Source: Dehalococcoidia bacterium (GTDB taxonomy: Bacteria; Chloroflexota; Dehalococcoidia; SHYD01). From it: a DNA stretch of 47,305 nucleotides. Shown here piece by piece: positions 28,778 through 37,241 of this stretch (position 1 is the stretch's first letter; every line of letters begins with the position of its first letter). The position numbers were made by a program, and so were the translations under genes. The DNA is taken from the NCBI GenBank assembly GCA_009692945.1, contig SHYD01000011.1, forward strand, positions 1-47,305. The letters are read 5' to 3'. The notes below the pieces were generated by a model. That model ran no database searches. It was not told where the DNA came from and saw only the letters and a list, made by a program, of their open reading frames with translations.

Positions 28778-29723
28778 TGGCCGGCAACTCTTCGGAGGTG
28801 GTCAGGCGGAGGAAGATGTCTTCCAGACTCATGCCGATAGCCTGCAGTTCCAAGAGGTCCCACTTGTGCTGAGTGATGACGGCGGCCAGTTGAGGGCGCA
28901 GGTCACGGCCCATCCGGCAGGCAACCAGAAAGCGGTCAACGCCTTCGGTGCCCGTCGCCTCGTGCTCCACCGTTTGGACACCCGGGAGGTCCCGCACGGC
29001 ACCGGCAACCTCCCGGGCGGGGCCGCGCACCAACAGGCGCACTCGCTCCGGCCCGCCGAGTTTAGCGGAAAGGCTGTCCGCAGTATCGGCCGCGACGATC
29101 TGCCCCTCGTTGATAATCACCACCCGCTGGCAGACCATGCTGACTTCGGGCAGGATATGAGTGCTCAGGATGATGGTATGGTCCTGCCCCAATTCCTTGA
29201 TCAACTGGCGCGTTTCCACCACCTGGATCGGATCGATGCCGATGGTGGGCTCATCGAGCACCAACACATCGGGTTCGTGGATGATCGCCTGGCCAATGCC
29301 GACCCGTTGCCGGTAGCCCTTGGACAGCTTGCCGATATACGTGTCGGCATACTCGTCCAACCGCATACGCTCGATGACCGTGTTCACCCGGCCGCGCTTA
29401 TGCGGGTCCTTCAGCCCATGGATTGTTCCTTGGAAGTCGAGATAGGACCGTACCGTCATGTCGGTGTAGAGCGGGACCGTCTCCGGCAGGTAGCCAATAT
29501 GACGGCGGGCCTGCAACGACTGGGAAAAGATATCGTAGCCCGCGATGGTCACCGTGCCGGATGAAGGCGGCATGTAGCCGGTGATCATCCGCATGGTGGT
29601 GGTTTTCCCGGCGCCATTGGGGCCAAGGAAACCCAGGATTTGCCCCTGGGGGACGTGAAAAGAAACGTCTTCTACGGCCAGATAACCGCCGTAGCGCTTG
29701 CTGACGTGTTGGACGTCGATCAT
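28770..29723 (-). CDS. ABC transporter ATP-binding protein, GldA-like
   Basis: A 317-aa ATPase with Walker A GPNGAGKTT (34-42), a signature motif LSKGYRQRVG (about 133-142; Lys replaces the first Gly of LSGGQ, common in ABC-2 exporters), Walker B VLVLDEPTIGID and the switch His in STHILPE. A C-terminal domain of about 90 residues is typical of the GldA/CcmA-like exporters. It is the first gene of the operon and has an extended -10 promoter 50 nt upstream. Confidence 0.92.
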   Translation of the reverse strand: MIDVQHVSKRYGGYLAVEDVSFHVPQGQILGFLGPNGAGKTTTMRMITGYMPPSSGTVTIAGYDIFSQSLQARRHIGYLPETVPLYTDMTVRSYLDFQGTIHGLKDPHKRGRVNTVIERMRLDEYADTYIGKLSKGYRQRVGIGQAIIHEPDVLVLDEPTIGIDPIQVVETRQLIKELGQDHTIILSTHILPEVSMVCQRVVIINEGQIVAADTADSLSAKLGGPERVRLLVRGPAREVAGAVRDLPGVQTVEHEATGTEGVDRFLVACRMGRDLRPQLAAVITQHKWDLLELQAIGMSLEDIFLRLTTSEELPANA

Positions 29724-29773
29724 GAACCGGCAGCTTCAGTCTCAGGGGCGGGAGTCATTTGGCGCATTGGAGT

Positions 29774-29782
29774 AGTATAGCA
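29774..29782 (-). promoter_or_regulatory. Extended -10 promoter of the gld-res operon
   Basis: The minus strand reads TGC-TATACT (29782 to 29774), identical to the ligA promoter core. It lies about 50 nt before the ATPase start, with no clear -35. The next 300 bases to the right hold a type A mobile repeat and the leader of the divergent gene at 30093. Confidence 0.55.
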
Positions 29783-29819
29783 TCACGCCAAACCGATCCG
29801 GGACGGTCGGCAGCGGGTC

Positions 29820-29988
29820 GTATCTATTCAGTGTGAGGGGTTCGGGGGTATGGGCCACTCCCCCACCCCTGGAAAAAAGAGGAGAATTCCATGTGGGGGG
29901 GGCGCCCCCACTCCCCCTGCAGAGGGCTGCCGCTCTCGAGCACTCCCGCGCCTGAGGCCCGGCCGGCCCTGCGGTGTTTTTGTTGTAG
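29820..29988 (-). mobile_element. MITE type A, copy 3
   Basis: About 169 bp, in the divergent gap between the gld-res operon and the cyclic-nucleotide-binding gene. The left end is GTATCTATTCAGTGTGAGG. The right end is badly eroded (…CCCTGCGGTG), so the limit near 29988 is approximate. The inner hairpins are imperfect (5 of 6 pairs in each stem) and the A-run and CCCCTGG block are present. No clear target duplication remains. It appears to be the oldest A copy in the window. Confidence 0.7.
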
Positions 29989-30092
29989 CACATTGGGGCT
30001 GGCAACCCAGGCGCGAGTGTGTATCATGGCTCTTACATCGGGCTGATAATGCGGCTCTACCGAAAAGGCGCCGGAACAGGAATGGAACTGAA

Positions 30093-31172
30093 ATGACCGC
30101 CCGCTTTTCTCAACGCGAAGTCCCCGTTCCGTGCCTCCTCATCACAGCAGGAGCAAGCTACCAGGGAGATGCCGCTTCGAACTACCACTCCCTGACCGAC
30201 TCCATCAATGCCGCTGACCGCGCATTCCTGGCGATGACCAACGTTACGATCCGGTCCTTCTCCGAGGGCGAGGTGACGGAGGACGAGGCCGCTTCGGTAC
30301 TCGTGCGCAAGGACCAAGTGTTGGTGGCGCTGTCGAAGGGTGAGGCGGCCGAGGAGCTAACGGCCGCCCGGAACATGATGGGGGACCGGCCCTACCACGT
30401 GATTGCCAAAGCGGGGCCCGTGGCGGCCAAAGGGGTGCTGCGGTGGCCGCTGGGAACCAGCCTTCAAGAGTACCTGGTCACCGCTACTTGGCAATTCATC
30501 CCCCTCACGGATGTTGTTTTAATGGACGAAAACCCGGCAGTGGGTACGCTCGAAGCGGGGTACGCCCTCATCAACCGTAACGCTATTCAGGCGGTCATCG
30601 AGCTCGAGCCGCCCGCGGGTGTGGCAGCCCAACCGGCGGTAGAATCAACGCCGGCACGCTACGACCAGCTCATCGCCCCAACAGAGCAACACCAGCGTGA
30701 CCTCCCCATCGATCCCGTGACGGCGCAGGCGGTTCTACTGGCGACCGACGTGTTCGATGATGCCGAGCCCGATGTGCTCTTGGCGCTGCTGACCGAACTG
30801 ACGGCGAATATGCGCATCACCCAGCAGCGGGTCCCATCGGGCGCCATCGTGCTGCGGGAGGGAGAGGTCGGCGACACGCTGTACATCGTGCAACGGGGGA
30901 CGTTCGAAGTGCTGACCGACGACGGCGCCGATGGCTTCAACGAAATCGCCCGGCTGAAACCAGGCGAGATATTCGGTGAAATAGCCTTCCTCGGCAACCG
31001 CCGCCGGACCGCCACCGTCCGGGCAAAGACCGATGCCTCGGTGCTGGTGCTTCCCGCCAACACTTGGAAGGATTTGGCGGCACAGATCCCAAATGCGACC
31101 GGGCGCCTGATGCGGATCATGGCCCAGCGGGGCGGCCCACCGGGAGGGGGGTTGCTCAGCCGGATCAGGTGA
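30093..31172 (+). CDS. Cyclic-nucleotide-binding-domain protein
   Basis: A 359-aa protein. The C-terminal part (about 235-345) is a cNMP-binding domain with the phosphate-binding cassette GEIFGEIAFLGNRRRTATV (the Glu and Arg contacts are present). The N-terminal part (about 10-180) is conserved-looking but not recognised, with SNYHSLTDSINAADRAFLAM and a Gly/Pro-rich ALSKGEAAEELTAARNMM segment. No helix-turn-helix or kinase follows the cNMP domain. The ATG at 30093 is the true start: the upstream open frame runs through the mobile element. It may be the first gene of a run with NIPSNAP, rnd and the SDR gene. Confidence 0.78.
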   Translation: MTARFSQREVPVPCLLITAGASYQGDAASNYHSLTDSINAADRAFLAMTNVTIRSFSEGEVTEDEAASVLVRKDQVLVALSKGEAAEELTAARNMMGDRPYHVIAKAGPVAAKGVLRWPLGTSLQEYLVTATWQFIPLTDVVLMDENPAVGTLEAGYALINRNAIQAVIELEPPAGVAAQPAVESTPARYDQLIAPTEQHQRDLPIDPVTAQAVLLATDVFDDAEPDVLLALLTELTANMRITQQRVPSGAIVLREGEVGDTLYIVQRGTFEVLTDDGADGFNEIARLKPGEIFGEIAFLGNRRRTATVRAKTDASVLVLPANTWKDLAAQIPNATGRLMRIMAQRGGPPGGGLLSRIR

Positions 31173-31253
31173 GCCGCAGCCACCGGTTCGTTTCCGGCCT
31201 GCTTTCGAAGGGGGCCCAGTCAGCGGAATCATCGATTCGAGGAAGGGCGGCCA

Positions 31254-31877
31254 GTGCTCTACGAAATACGGACCTACAACCTGAAAGCTGGCGCAGTGGC
31301 GGCCTACGAGAAGTTGTTCGCCGCGGGATACCCCGTCCGCTCGCGCTACTCTCTCCTCTTTGGAGCGTGGCATACCGAGATCGGGCCGCTCAATCAGGTG
31401 GTCCAGATCTGGGGCTACCAGAGCCTTCAGCAGCGGGCGGACATCCGGAAGGCCGCCGCCAGCGACCCCAGCGGCGCCTGGCCTCCGGACGATGCTCACC
31501 TCATCGTTTCACAGGAAAACGACATCCTGACGCCGGTCAACACGATGACCGAATGGCAGGGGCCCCAGCAGTGGGGCAGCCTCTACGAGCTCCGGATGTA
31601 CACCTACGGCTACGGCGAGATCGGACGGGTGGCCGAGACCTTCGCTCAAGCGCTCCCCGGACGTTCGGCCATCTATCCCGTCGCCGGCATCTGGACCAGC
31701 GAACTCGGCAACATGAATCGCCTTTATCAGTTGTTCCCCTACAAGAACTGGGCTCACCGCGATGCCGCCAGGGCCGAGATCCGGGGCAAGGGGCTGTGGC
31801 CGCCCCATGGCGATGACCATCCGGTACAGCAGCTGGTGCGCCACATGGCCCCCGCCGAATATTCGCCCCTGCATTGA
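31254..31877 (+). CDS. NIPSNAP-family protein, tandem ferredoxin-like domains
   Basis: A 207-aa protein made of two similar halves, each a dimeric alpha/beta barrel unit starting with LYEIRTYNLK (residue 2) and LYELRMYTYG (about 112). NIPSNAP proteins occur in bacteria and mitochondria and their biochemical role is not settled. The start is a GTG with GAGGAAGGG upstream, 81 nt after the cNMP-domain gene. The 3' end lies 68 nt before rnd. Confidence 0.85.
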   Translation: MLYEIRTYNLKAGAVAAYEKLFAAGYPVRSRYSLLFGAWHTEIGPLNQVVQIWGYQSLQQRADIRKAAASDPSGAWPPDDAHLIVSQENDILTPVNTMTEWQGPQQWGSLYELRMYTYGYGEIGRVAETFAQALPGRSAIYPVAGIWTSELGNMNRLYQLFPYKNWAHRDAARAEIRGKGLWPPHGDDHPVQQLVRHMAPAEYSPLH

Positions 31878-31945
31878 CGTTCATCGCCAATGAGCAGCAA
31901 CCCCACCGCCGGTTGAGCCCTCCACCTTCCGTCCAAGAGCCGATC

Positions 31946-33127
31946 ATGGTGTCCACCAGCGCTGCACTGGCGCCACTGGTGGACGCCATCAAAACCGCTC
32001 CGGTGGTTGCCTTCGACACCGAGTTCGTTGGGGAGCACTCCTACGAACCTCAACTCTGCCTCATCCAGTTGGCGACTTCCGATGCCACCTGGATTGTCGA
32101 CCCGCTGGCCGGGCTCGATCTCTCCGCTTTGTGGCTCGCGCTCACCGCTCCGGGCCGCGAGGTGGTCGCCCTGGCGGCGCGGCAGGAGATCCTCTTCTGC
32201 CTCCGGTATGCCCACCGCCCGCCTTCCCAACTGTTCGACCCCCAATTGGCCGCGGGCCTGGTCGGTTTGGGCTACCCGCTGAGCCATACCAACCTCGTCC
32301 GCAAGGTGCTGGACATCAACGTCCCGGCAGGGGAGACGTTCACCGACTGGCGAAAGCGCCCACTGACCGCCCGTCAGATCGAATACGCGGCCGCCGACGT
32401 GCAGCACCTGCTGGAGGTACGGCGGCAGATGCTGGACCGAGCCGAGCGCATGAACCGGGTCGATTGGCTCACCGGGGAATGCGCCGGCCTGGTGGAGCGG
32501 GTCGTCAAGAGCGAGGACGAGGAGCGGTGGTGGCGGGTCAGCGGAGCCACCAGTCTGAACCGGCGCGGACTCGGCGTGCTGCGGGAACTCTGGCGGTGGC
32601 GGGATACCACGGCCCGCACGGCGGACGTTCCGCCGCGGCGTGTGCTGGGCGACGAGATCATGGTCGAAGTTGCCAAGCGCAGTCCCAGTACGGTCGACGA
32701 CCTTTTTGCCCTGCGCGGACTGGAGCGAGGGTCGCTGCGGAAAGCTGGAGGGGAGATGGTTGCGGCGGTCAAGCGCGGCATGGACCTGCCCAGCGATCAA
32801 CTGCCCGACCTGCGGCGCCGGGATGACCCCCCGCAGGTCTCAACCGTCACTCAGGTCGTGTCGGTGGTCGCCAATAGTCTGGCCGCACGCCATCAGGTGG
32901 ACCCGGCGCTGCTCGCCACGACCGCCAATCTGCAGGAACTGGTCCGCTGGCGTTTGGGCGCGGGAGAACCGGAGCGGCCGGCGGTACTGGACGGCTGGCG
33001 CGGCGAGATCCTGGGCCGGCCACTGCTCGACCTGTTGGACGGCCGCAGTATCATCCGCATCACCGATCTGAAAGCTCCCGATCCGGTCCGGATCGAACCG
33101 CGTAACCCAATCGGAGATAGAGGCTGA
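31946..33127 (+). CDS. rnd: Ribonuclease D
   Basis: RNase D is a 3'-5' exoribonuclease that trims tRNA precursors. The 393-aa product has the DEDD exonuclease domain: Exo I D24-T-E26, Exo III Y147-x3-D151 in EYAAADVQHLL, and the conserved TDWRKRPLT before it. An HRDC domain follows (about 215-290) and a C-terminal helical region. In Exo II the usual Asp of the ARQD motif is Glu81 (AARQE). A TTG at 31874 overlaps the NIPSNAP stop, but the ATG at 31946 gives the usual N-terminus. Confidence 0.9.
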   Translation: MVSTSAALAPLVDAIKTAPVVAFDTEFVGEHSYEPQLCLIQLATSDATWIVDPLAGLDLSALWLALTAPGREVVALAARQEILFCLRYAHRPPSQLFDPQLAAGLVGLGYPLSHTNLVRKVLDINVPAGETFTDWRKRPLTARQIEYAAADVQHLLEVRRQMLDRAERMNRVDWLTGECAGLVERVVKSEDEERWWRVSGATSLNRRGLGVLRELWRWRDTTARTADVPPRRVLGDEIMVEVAKRSPSTVDDLFALRGLERGSLRKAGGEMVAAVKRGMDLPSDQLPDLRRRDDPPQVSTVTQVVSVVANSLAARHQVDPALLATTANLQELVRWRLGAGEPERPAVLDGWRGEILGRPLLDLLDGRSIIRITDLKAPDPVRIEPRNPIGDRG

Positions 33128-33137
33128 GAGGTGCAGC

Positions 33138-33956
33138 ATGGCTGATGTTTCCGAGTTTTCCCTCAGTGGCAGAGTTGCCGTGGTGACCGGTGGCAGTACC
33201 GGCATCGGCCACGGGATTGCACTGAGGATGGCGAAGGCCGGCGCCAACGTGGTGCTGGCGGCCCGCAGAGCCGGCGCGCTGGATGCGGCACGGGAAGAGG
33301 TCGCAGCGTACGGCAATGGGGTTTTGGCGGTGGCCGCCGACGTCACGCGGCGGGAGGACGTGCAGCGTCTGGTTGCCAATGCGATCGACGCCTTCGGCCA
33401 GGTGGACATCCTGGTGAACAATGCCGGGGCGACCTTTGGCGCGACCTTTCGGCGCGCGCCCCTGCTCGACCTGACAGATCGCGACATCGACGACAACCTC
33501 GCCCTGAATTTCAGGAGCATGCTGGTCTGCGCCCAAGCGTTTGTGCCGCACATGATCGGACGCGGCAGCGGGGCGATCATCAACATCTCTTCCATAGCCG
33601 GGCGGGACCACGACCACCCCACAGCGGGTTTTGGTGTCTACCCGGCCGCCAAGGCCGCGATCATCAGCCTGACCAAGTGCATGGCGGTGGAGTGGGCGCC
33701 ACAGGTCCGGGTCAACTGCATCGCACCGGGTGTCATCGACACCCCCAGAGTCTCCGCGACGCGGCAGGCCGACCGGCTGAGCTCCCAACTTGCCACCATC
33801 GCGATGGGCCGCATCGGCCTGCCGTCGGACGTGGCGGGGGCGGCAGTCTTCCTCGCCTCGGACGCCGCCTCGTGGATCACCGGATCGATCCTGGATGTCC
33901 ACGGCGGGATCAAGTCCAGCTGGGTTCCGGTGCGCCCGGCAGGTGGTCCGGGGTAG
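33138..33956 (+). CDS. Short-chain dehydrogenase/reductase
   Basis: A 272-aa classical SDR oxidoreductase using NAD(P). It has the cofactor motif TGGSTGIG (17-24), NNAG (94-97), the catalytic Ser151/152 region IINISSIAG and Tyr168-x3-Lys172. Arg in AARRAG after strand 2 suggests NADP preference, which is inference. The substrate is unknown; the relatives include 3-oxoacyl-ACP reductases. It starts 10 nt after rnd, and a type B mobile repeat lies 6 bp past its stop. Confidence 0.88.
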   Translation: MADVSEFSLSGRVAVVTGGSTGIGHGIALRMAKAGANVVLAARRAGALDAAREEVAAYGNGVLAVAADVTRREDVQRLVANAIDAFGQVDILVNNAGATFGATFRRAPLLDLTDRDIDDNLALNFRSMLVCAQAFVPHMIGRGSGAIINISSIAGRDHDHPTAGFGVYPAAKAAIISLTKCMAVEWAPQVRVNCIAPGVIDTPRVSATRQADRLSSQLATIAMGRIGLPSDVAGAAVFLASDAASWITGSILDVHGGIKSSWVPVRPAGGPG

Positions 33957-33962
33957 GGGTGT

Positions 33963-34147
33963 GGTAACTGCTCAGAGGTGAGGGGTCGGAGCGCCCCGGA
34001 GCAGGTGTGGAGAGGGCGGCAGCCCTTTCCCGGGGGTTGTGGGGGCGACCCCCAACAACAAACTCTCTCTTTTTCTGGGGTGGGGTAGCTGTACGGTTGT
34101 TATCGCCTCCCGGCGCCAACTCGTCCTCCGAAGACTGAGTAGTTACC
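33963..34147 (+). mobile_element. MITE type B, copy 2
   Basis: A 185-bp element with inverted ends GGTAACTGCTCAG (33963-33975) and CTGAGTAGTTACC (34135-34147), 12 of 13 bases matching. The core has an imperfect GGCAG/CCC hairpin, TGGGGGCGACCCCCA, an AT-rich stretch, a T-run and CTGGGGTGGGG. No target duplication was found. CCGGCTCGAC directly after it (34147-34156) is shared with B copy 1. It separates the SDR gene from aconitase. Confidence 0.75.
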
Positions 34148-34162
34148 CGGCTCGACCGCCGA

Positions 34163-34191
34163 TTGACACCCCCAAGGGGCGACGATAAGCT
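34163..34191 (+). promoter_or_regulatory. Candidate promoter of acnA
   Basis: A perfect TTGACA (34163-34168) is followed after 17 nt by TAAGCT (34186-34191), a weak -10 (3/6). Transcription would start near 34198, at the base of the leader hairpin. The -35 lies 16 bp outside the mobile element. Confidence 0.4.
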
Positions 34192-34198
34192 AGGGAGC

Positions 34199-34234
34199 GC
34201 CGCTGGGACACCCTCGTAAGGGGGTGTTGGCGGC
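34199..34234 (+). other. Hairpin in the acnA leader
   Basis: ACACCC (34208-34213) pairs with GGGTGT (34222-34227) around an 8-nt loop, and GCCGC (34199-34203) pairs with GCGGC (34230-34234) outside an internal bulge. If transcription starts near 34198 the structure is at the very 5' end of a leader of about 97 nt, so it may stabilise the mRNA or regulate it. No iron-responsive element consensus is visible. Confidence 0.4.
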
Positions 34235-34294
34235 GGCTTACCCTCCGCGCGCTCCAGCCCCCACAGCCTTCGTACGAGGAGTCCACGAACCAAC

Positions 34295-36997
34295 ATGACC
34301 AGTCGAGACCTGCACAACGCGGCCCGCGCCACCCTCACCTCCGCCGGCGGACCGATCACCTACTACCGGTTGCCGGTCCTGGAGCAGGCCGGGATGGTGA
34401 AGCTGGAGAAACTCCCCTTCACCATCCGCATCCTGCTCGAGAACATGCTGCGCAAGGTGGACGGCTACCTGGTGACCGAGGACGACGTGGTCAACGTGGC
34501 CGGATGGAGTCCCAAGGCGCCGCCCCCCAAAGAGATCCCCTTCATGCCGGGGCGGGTGCTGCTGCAGGACTTCACCGGGGTGCCGGTGGTGGTGGACCTG
34601 GCGGCCATGCGCTCGGCCATGGTGCGGTTGGGCGGCGACCCCAAGCTCATCAACCCCATCGTGCCCGCCGATCTGGTCATCGACCACTCGGTGCAGGTCG
34701 ATTTCTTTGGGACGTCCGATGCCCTGCGTAAGAACGGCGAGCTCGAGTTCGAACGGAACCAGGAACGCTATGCGCTGCTGCGGTGGGCGCAGAAGGCCTT
34801 CCGCAACATGCGGGTGGTCCCGCCCGACACCGGCATCGTCCATCAGGTGAACCTGGAGTACCTGGCGAGCGTGGTCATGACCCAGGATGGAGTCGCGTTC
34901 CCTGACACGGTGGTGGGCACCGATTCGCACACCACCATGATCAACGGACTGAGCGTACTGGGGTGGGGTGTCGGCGGCATCGAGGCGGAGGCGGTGTTGT
35001 TGGGCCAGCCCTACTACATGGTGCTGCCCGAGGTCATCGGCTTCAAACTGACCGGGCAACTGCCGGAGGGCGCCACGGCCACCGATCTCGTGCTCACCGT
35101 GACGCAGATGCTGCGGAAACGCGGTGTGGTTGAGAAATTCGTCGAGTTCTTCGGCCCCGGCCTGTCCCGCCTCACGCTGCCGGACCGGGCCACCATCGCC
35201 AACATGGCGCCGGAGTACGGCGCGACCTGCGGCTTCTTCCCCATCGACAGCGAGACCATCGCCTACCTCAGGGGCACCGGACGCACGGCGGCCCAGGCGG
35301 ACCTGGTCGACCGCTATGCCAAGGAGCAGGGGATCTACCGCACCGACGCCACCCCCGATCCCGAGTACACCGACACCCTCAGCCTGGACCTGTCGACCAT
35401 CGAGCCAAGCATGGCAGGTCCCAGCCGCCCCCAGGACCGCGTGGCGCTGCGGGATGCCAAGCGGTCGTTCGGGTCGGCCTTAACCGATACCTTCAAGAAG
35501 CCCGCCCCCGGCGGCGGCGGGGCGGTGGCCACCGGCGCCCGGGTCACGGTGAACGGGAGGACCGGCGAGGTGGATCACGGCTCGGTGGTCATCGCCGCCA
35601 TCACCAGTTGCACCAACACCTCCAATCCATCCGTGATGATCGGCGCCGGGTTGCTGGCGAAGAAGGCGGTGGAGGCCGGGCTCACCAGCAAACCCTGGGT
35701 GAAGACGAGTCTCGCGCCGGGTTCGCTGGTGGTGACCGACTATCTGAACGGCTCGGGACTGCTCCCCTACCTCGAACAACTGGGGTTCCACGTGGTGGGT
35801 TACGGCTGCACCACCTGCATCGGCAACAGTGGTCCGCTGCCGGACGCGGTGGCCAATGCGGTGACCGAACACGACCTGGTCGCGGCGGCGGTCATCAGCG
35901 GCAACCGAAACTTCGAGGGACGGGTGCATCCCCAGGTCAAGGCGAATTACCTGGCCTCGCCGGTGCTGGTGGTGGCCTACGCCCTCGCCGGAACGCTGAA
36001 CACCGACCTCACCACCGAGCCGCTGGGCACCGGCAAGAACGGCCAACCGGTGTTCCTCAAGGACATCTGGCCCAGCCAGGCCGAGGTGCAGTCGGCCATG
36101 GCCGACGCCCTGCGGCCCGAACTGTATCAGGAGCGCTATACAGCGGCCTTCGATGGCGACGAAAACTGGCGATCGATGCCGGTGCCCGAGGGCGACCTCT
36201 ACGAGTGGGACCCAAACTCCACTTACATCCAGGAGGCTCCGTTCTTCGCCGATATCGCCGCCGGACCCAAGCCCATCGGCGACATCCGGAACGCCCGGGT
36301 GCTCGGCTTCTTCGGCGACTCGGTGACCACCGACCACATTTCTCCGGCCGGATCGATCCCCTCGAACAGCCCCACCGGGCTGTTCTTCAAGGAGCATAAC
36401 GTGGCGCCGGGGGACTATAACACCTACGGGGCGCGCCGCGGCAACCATGAGGTGATGATGCGGGGCACCTTCGGCAACATCCGACTCAAGAACAAGCTGA
36501 CCCCCGACGTAGAGGGCGACTGGACCGTCCATCAACCCAGCGGCGAAACACAACGCATCTACGATGCATCCATGCGCTACCAGCAGGAGGGAACGCCGCT
36601 CATCGTCCTGGCCGGCAAGGAATACGGCACCGGCAGTTCCCGTGACTGGGCGGCCAAGGGTCCCCTGCTACTGGGCGTGAAGGCTGCGATTGCGGAGAGT
36701 TTCGAGCGGATCCACCGCAGCAACCTGGTGGGCATGGGTGTGCTGCCGCTGCAGTACAAGCCGGGGGAGAGCGCCCAGAGCCTGGGCCTCACCGGTTTCG
36801 AGTCGTACGACATCGAGGGGATAAACGACCAGATGAAACCGGGGGCCGAGTTGACCGTGAAGGCGCGCCGGGACGATGGATCGACGGTCACCTTCCAGGC
36901 ACGGTCCCGGATCGATACTCCGGTGGAGATCGAGTACTACCGGGACGGCGGGGTGCTGCTGACGGTGCTGAACAAGATCCGCGCCGCCGCGAAGTAG
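34295..36997 (+). CDS. acnA: Aconitate hydratase AcnA
   Basis: Aconitase interconverts citrate and isocitrate in the TCA cycle. The 900-aa product is of the AcnA/IRP1 type. The [4Fe-4S] ligands are Cys439 (SCTNTSNPS), Cys505 and Cys508 (YGCTTCIG). Other conserved segments are [25 protein letters not shown] and [21 protein letters not shown] sequence lies about 13 nt before the ATG. The enzyme stands alone, between a mobile repeat and the convergent mutS. Confidence 0.97.
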   Translation: MTSRDLHNAARATLTSAGGPITYYRLPVLEQAGMVKLEKLPFTIRILLENMLRKVDGYLVTEDDVVNVAGWSPKAPPPKEIPFMPGRVLLQDFTGVPVVVDLAAMRSAMVRLGGDPKLINPIVPADLVIDHSVQVDFFGTSDALRKNGELEFERNQERYALLRWAQKAFRNMRVVPPDTGIVHQVNLEYLASVVMTQDGVAFPDTVVGTDSHTTMINGLSVLGWGVGGIEAEAVLLGQPYYMVLPEVIGFKLTGQLPEGATATDLVLTVTQMLRKRGVVEKFVEFFGPGLSRLTLPDRATIANMAPEYGATCGFFPIDSETIAYLRGTGRTAAQADLVDRYAKEQGIYRTDATPDPEYTDTLSLDLSTIEPSMAGPSRPQDRVALRDAKRSFGSALTDTFKKPAPGGGGAVATGARVTVNGRTGEVDHGSVVIAAITSCTNTSNPSVMIGAGLLAKKAVEAGLTSKPWVKTSLAPGSLVVTDYLNGSGLLPYLEQLGFHVVGYGCTTCIGNSGPLPDAVANAVTEHDLVAAAVISGNRNFEGRVHPQVKANYLASPVLVVAYALAGTLNTDLTTEPLGTGKNGQPVFLKDIWPSQAEVQSAMADALRPELYQERYTAAFDGDENWRSMPVPEGDLYEWDPNSTYIQEAPFFADIAAGPKPIGDIRNARVLGFFGDSVTTDHISPAGSIPSNSPTGLFFKEHNVAPGDYNTYGARRGNHEVMMRGTFGNIRLKNKLTPDVEGDWTVHQPSGETQRIYDASMRYQQEGTPLIVLAGKEYGTGSSRDWAAKGPLLLGVKAAIAESFERIHRSNLVGMGVLPLQYKPGESAQSLGLTGFESYDIEGINDQMKPGAELTVKARRDDGSTVTFQARSRIDTPVEIEYYRDGGVLLTVLNKIRAAAK

Positions 36998-37007
36998 GTT
37001 TGATAGG

Positions 37008-37241
37008 ATGAACATCATACCGGTCGTTGGCCGCGGAGGAGCCATAGTTTACTGGGCGGCGCTCAGGGGCATGTCCGTCGAAACCCCGGTGCTATGCGAC
37101 GTGGGTTTCGACAACGCCCTGTCCGGCTCGGGCGACGGCTTGATCCAGGCACTCGGCGACACCACCGACCTGCAGCGGTGCTTAACGTCGCAACGACTCA
37201 AGGTGGGTCCGGCACCATTCAGGGCGCCACCGCAGTCATGA
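37008..37241 (+). CDS. Possible small ORF between acnA and mutS
   Basis: A 77-aa open frame starting 10 nt after the acnA stop and ending 6 nt inside the 3' end of mutS. Its codons are GC-rich at the third position like neighbouring genes, but the product resembles nothing I recognise, has no clear motif and no clear ribosome binding site. It may be a real small gene, a remnant, or chance in a 238-bp convergent gap. Confidence 0.2.
   Translation: MNIIPVVGRGGAIVYWAALRGMSVETPVLCDVGFDNALSGSGDGLIQALGDTTDLQRCLTSQRLKVGPAPFRAPPQS

Noticed and set aside
29850..30092. An N-terminal extension of the cyclic-nucleotide-binding protein
   Set aside because: The extension is a translation of a mobile repeat; the same peptide pieces appear before mutS and nuoG. 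The ATG at 30093 is used.
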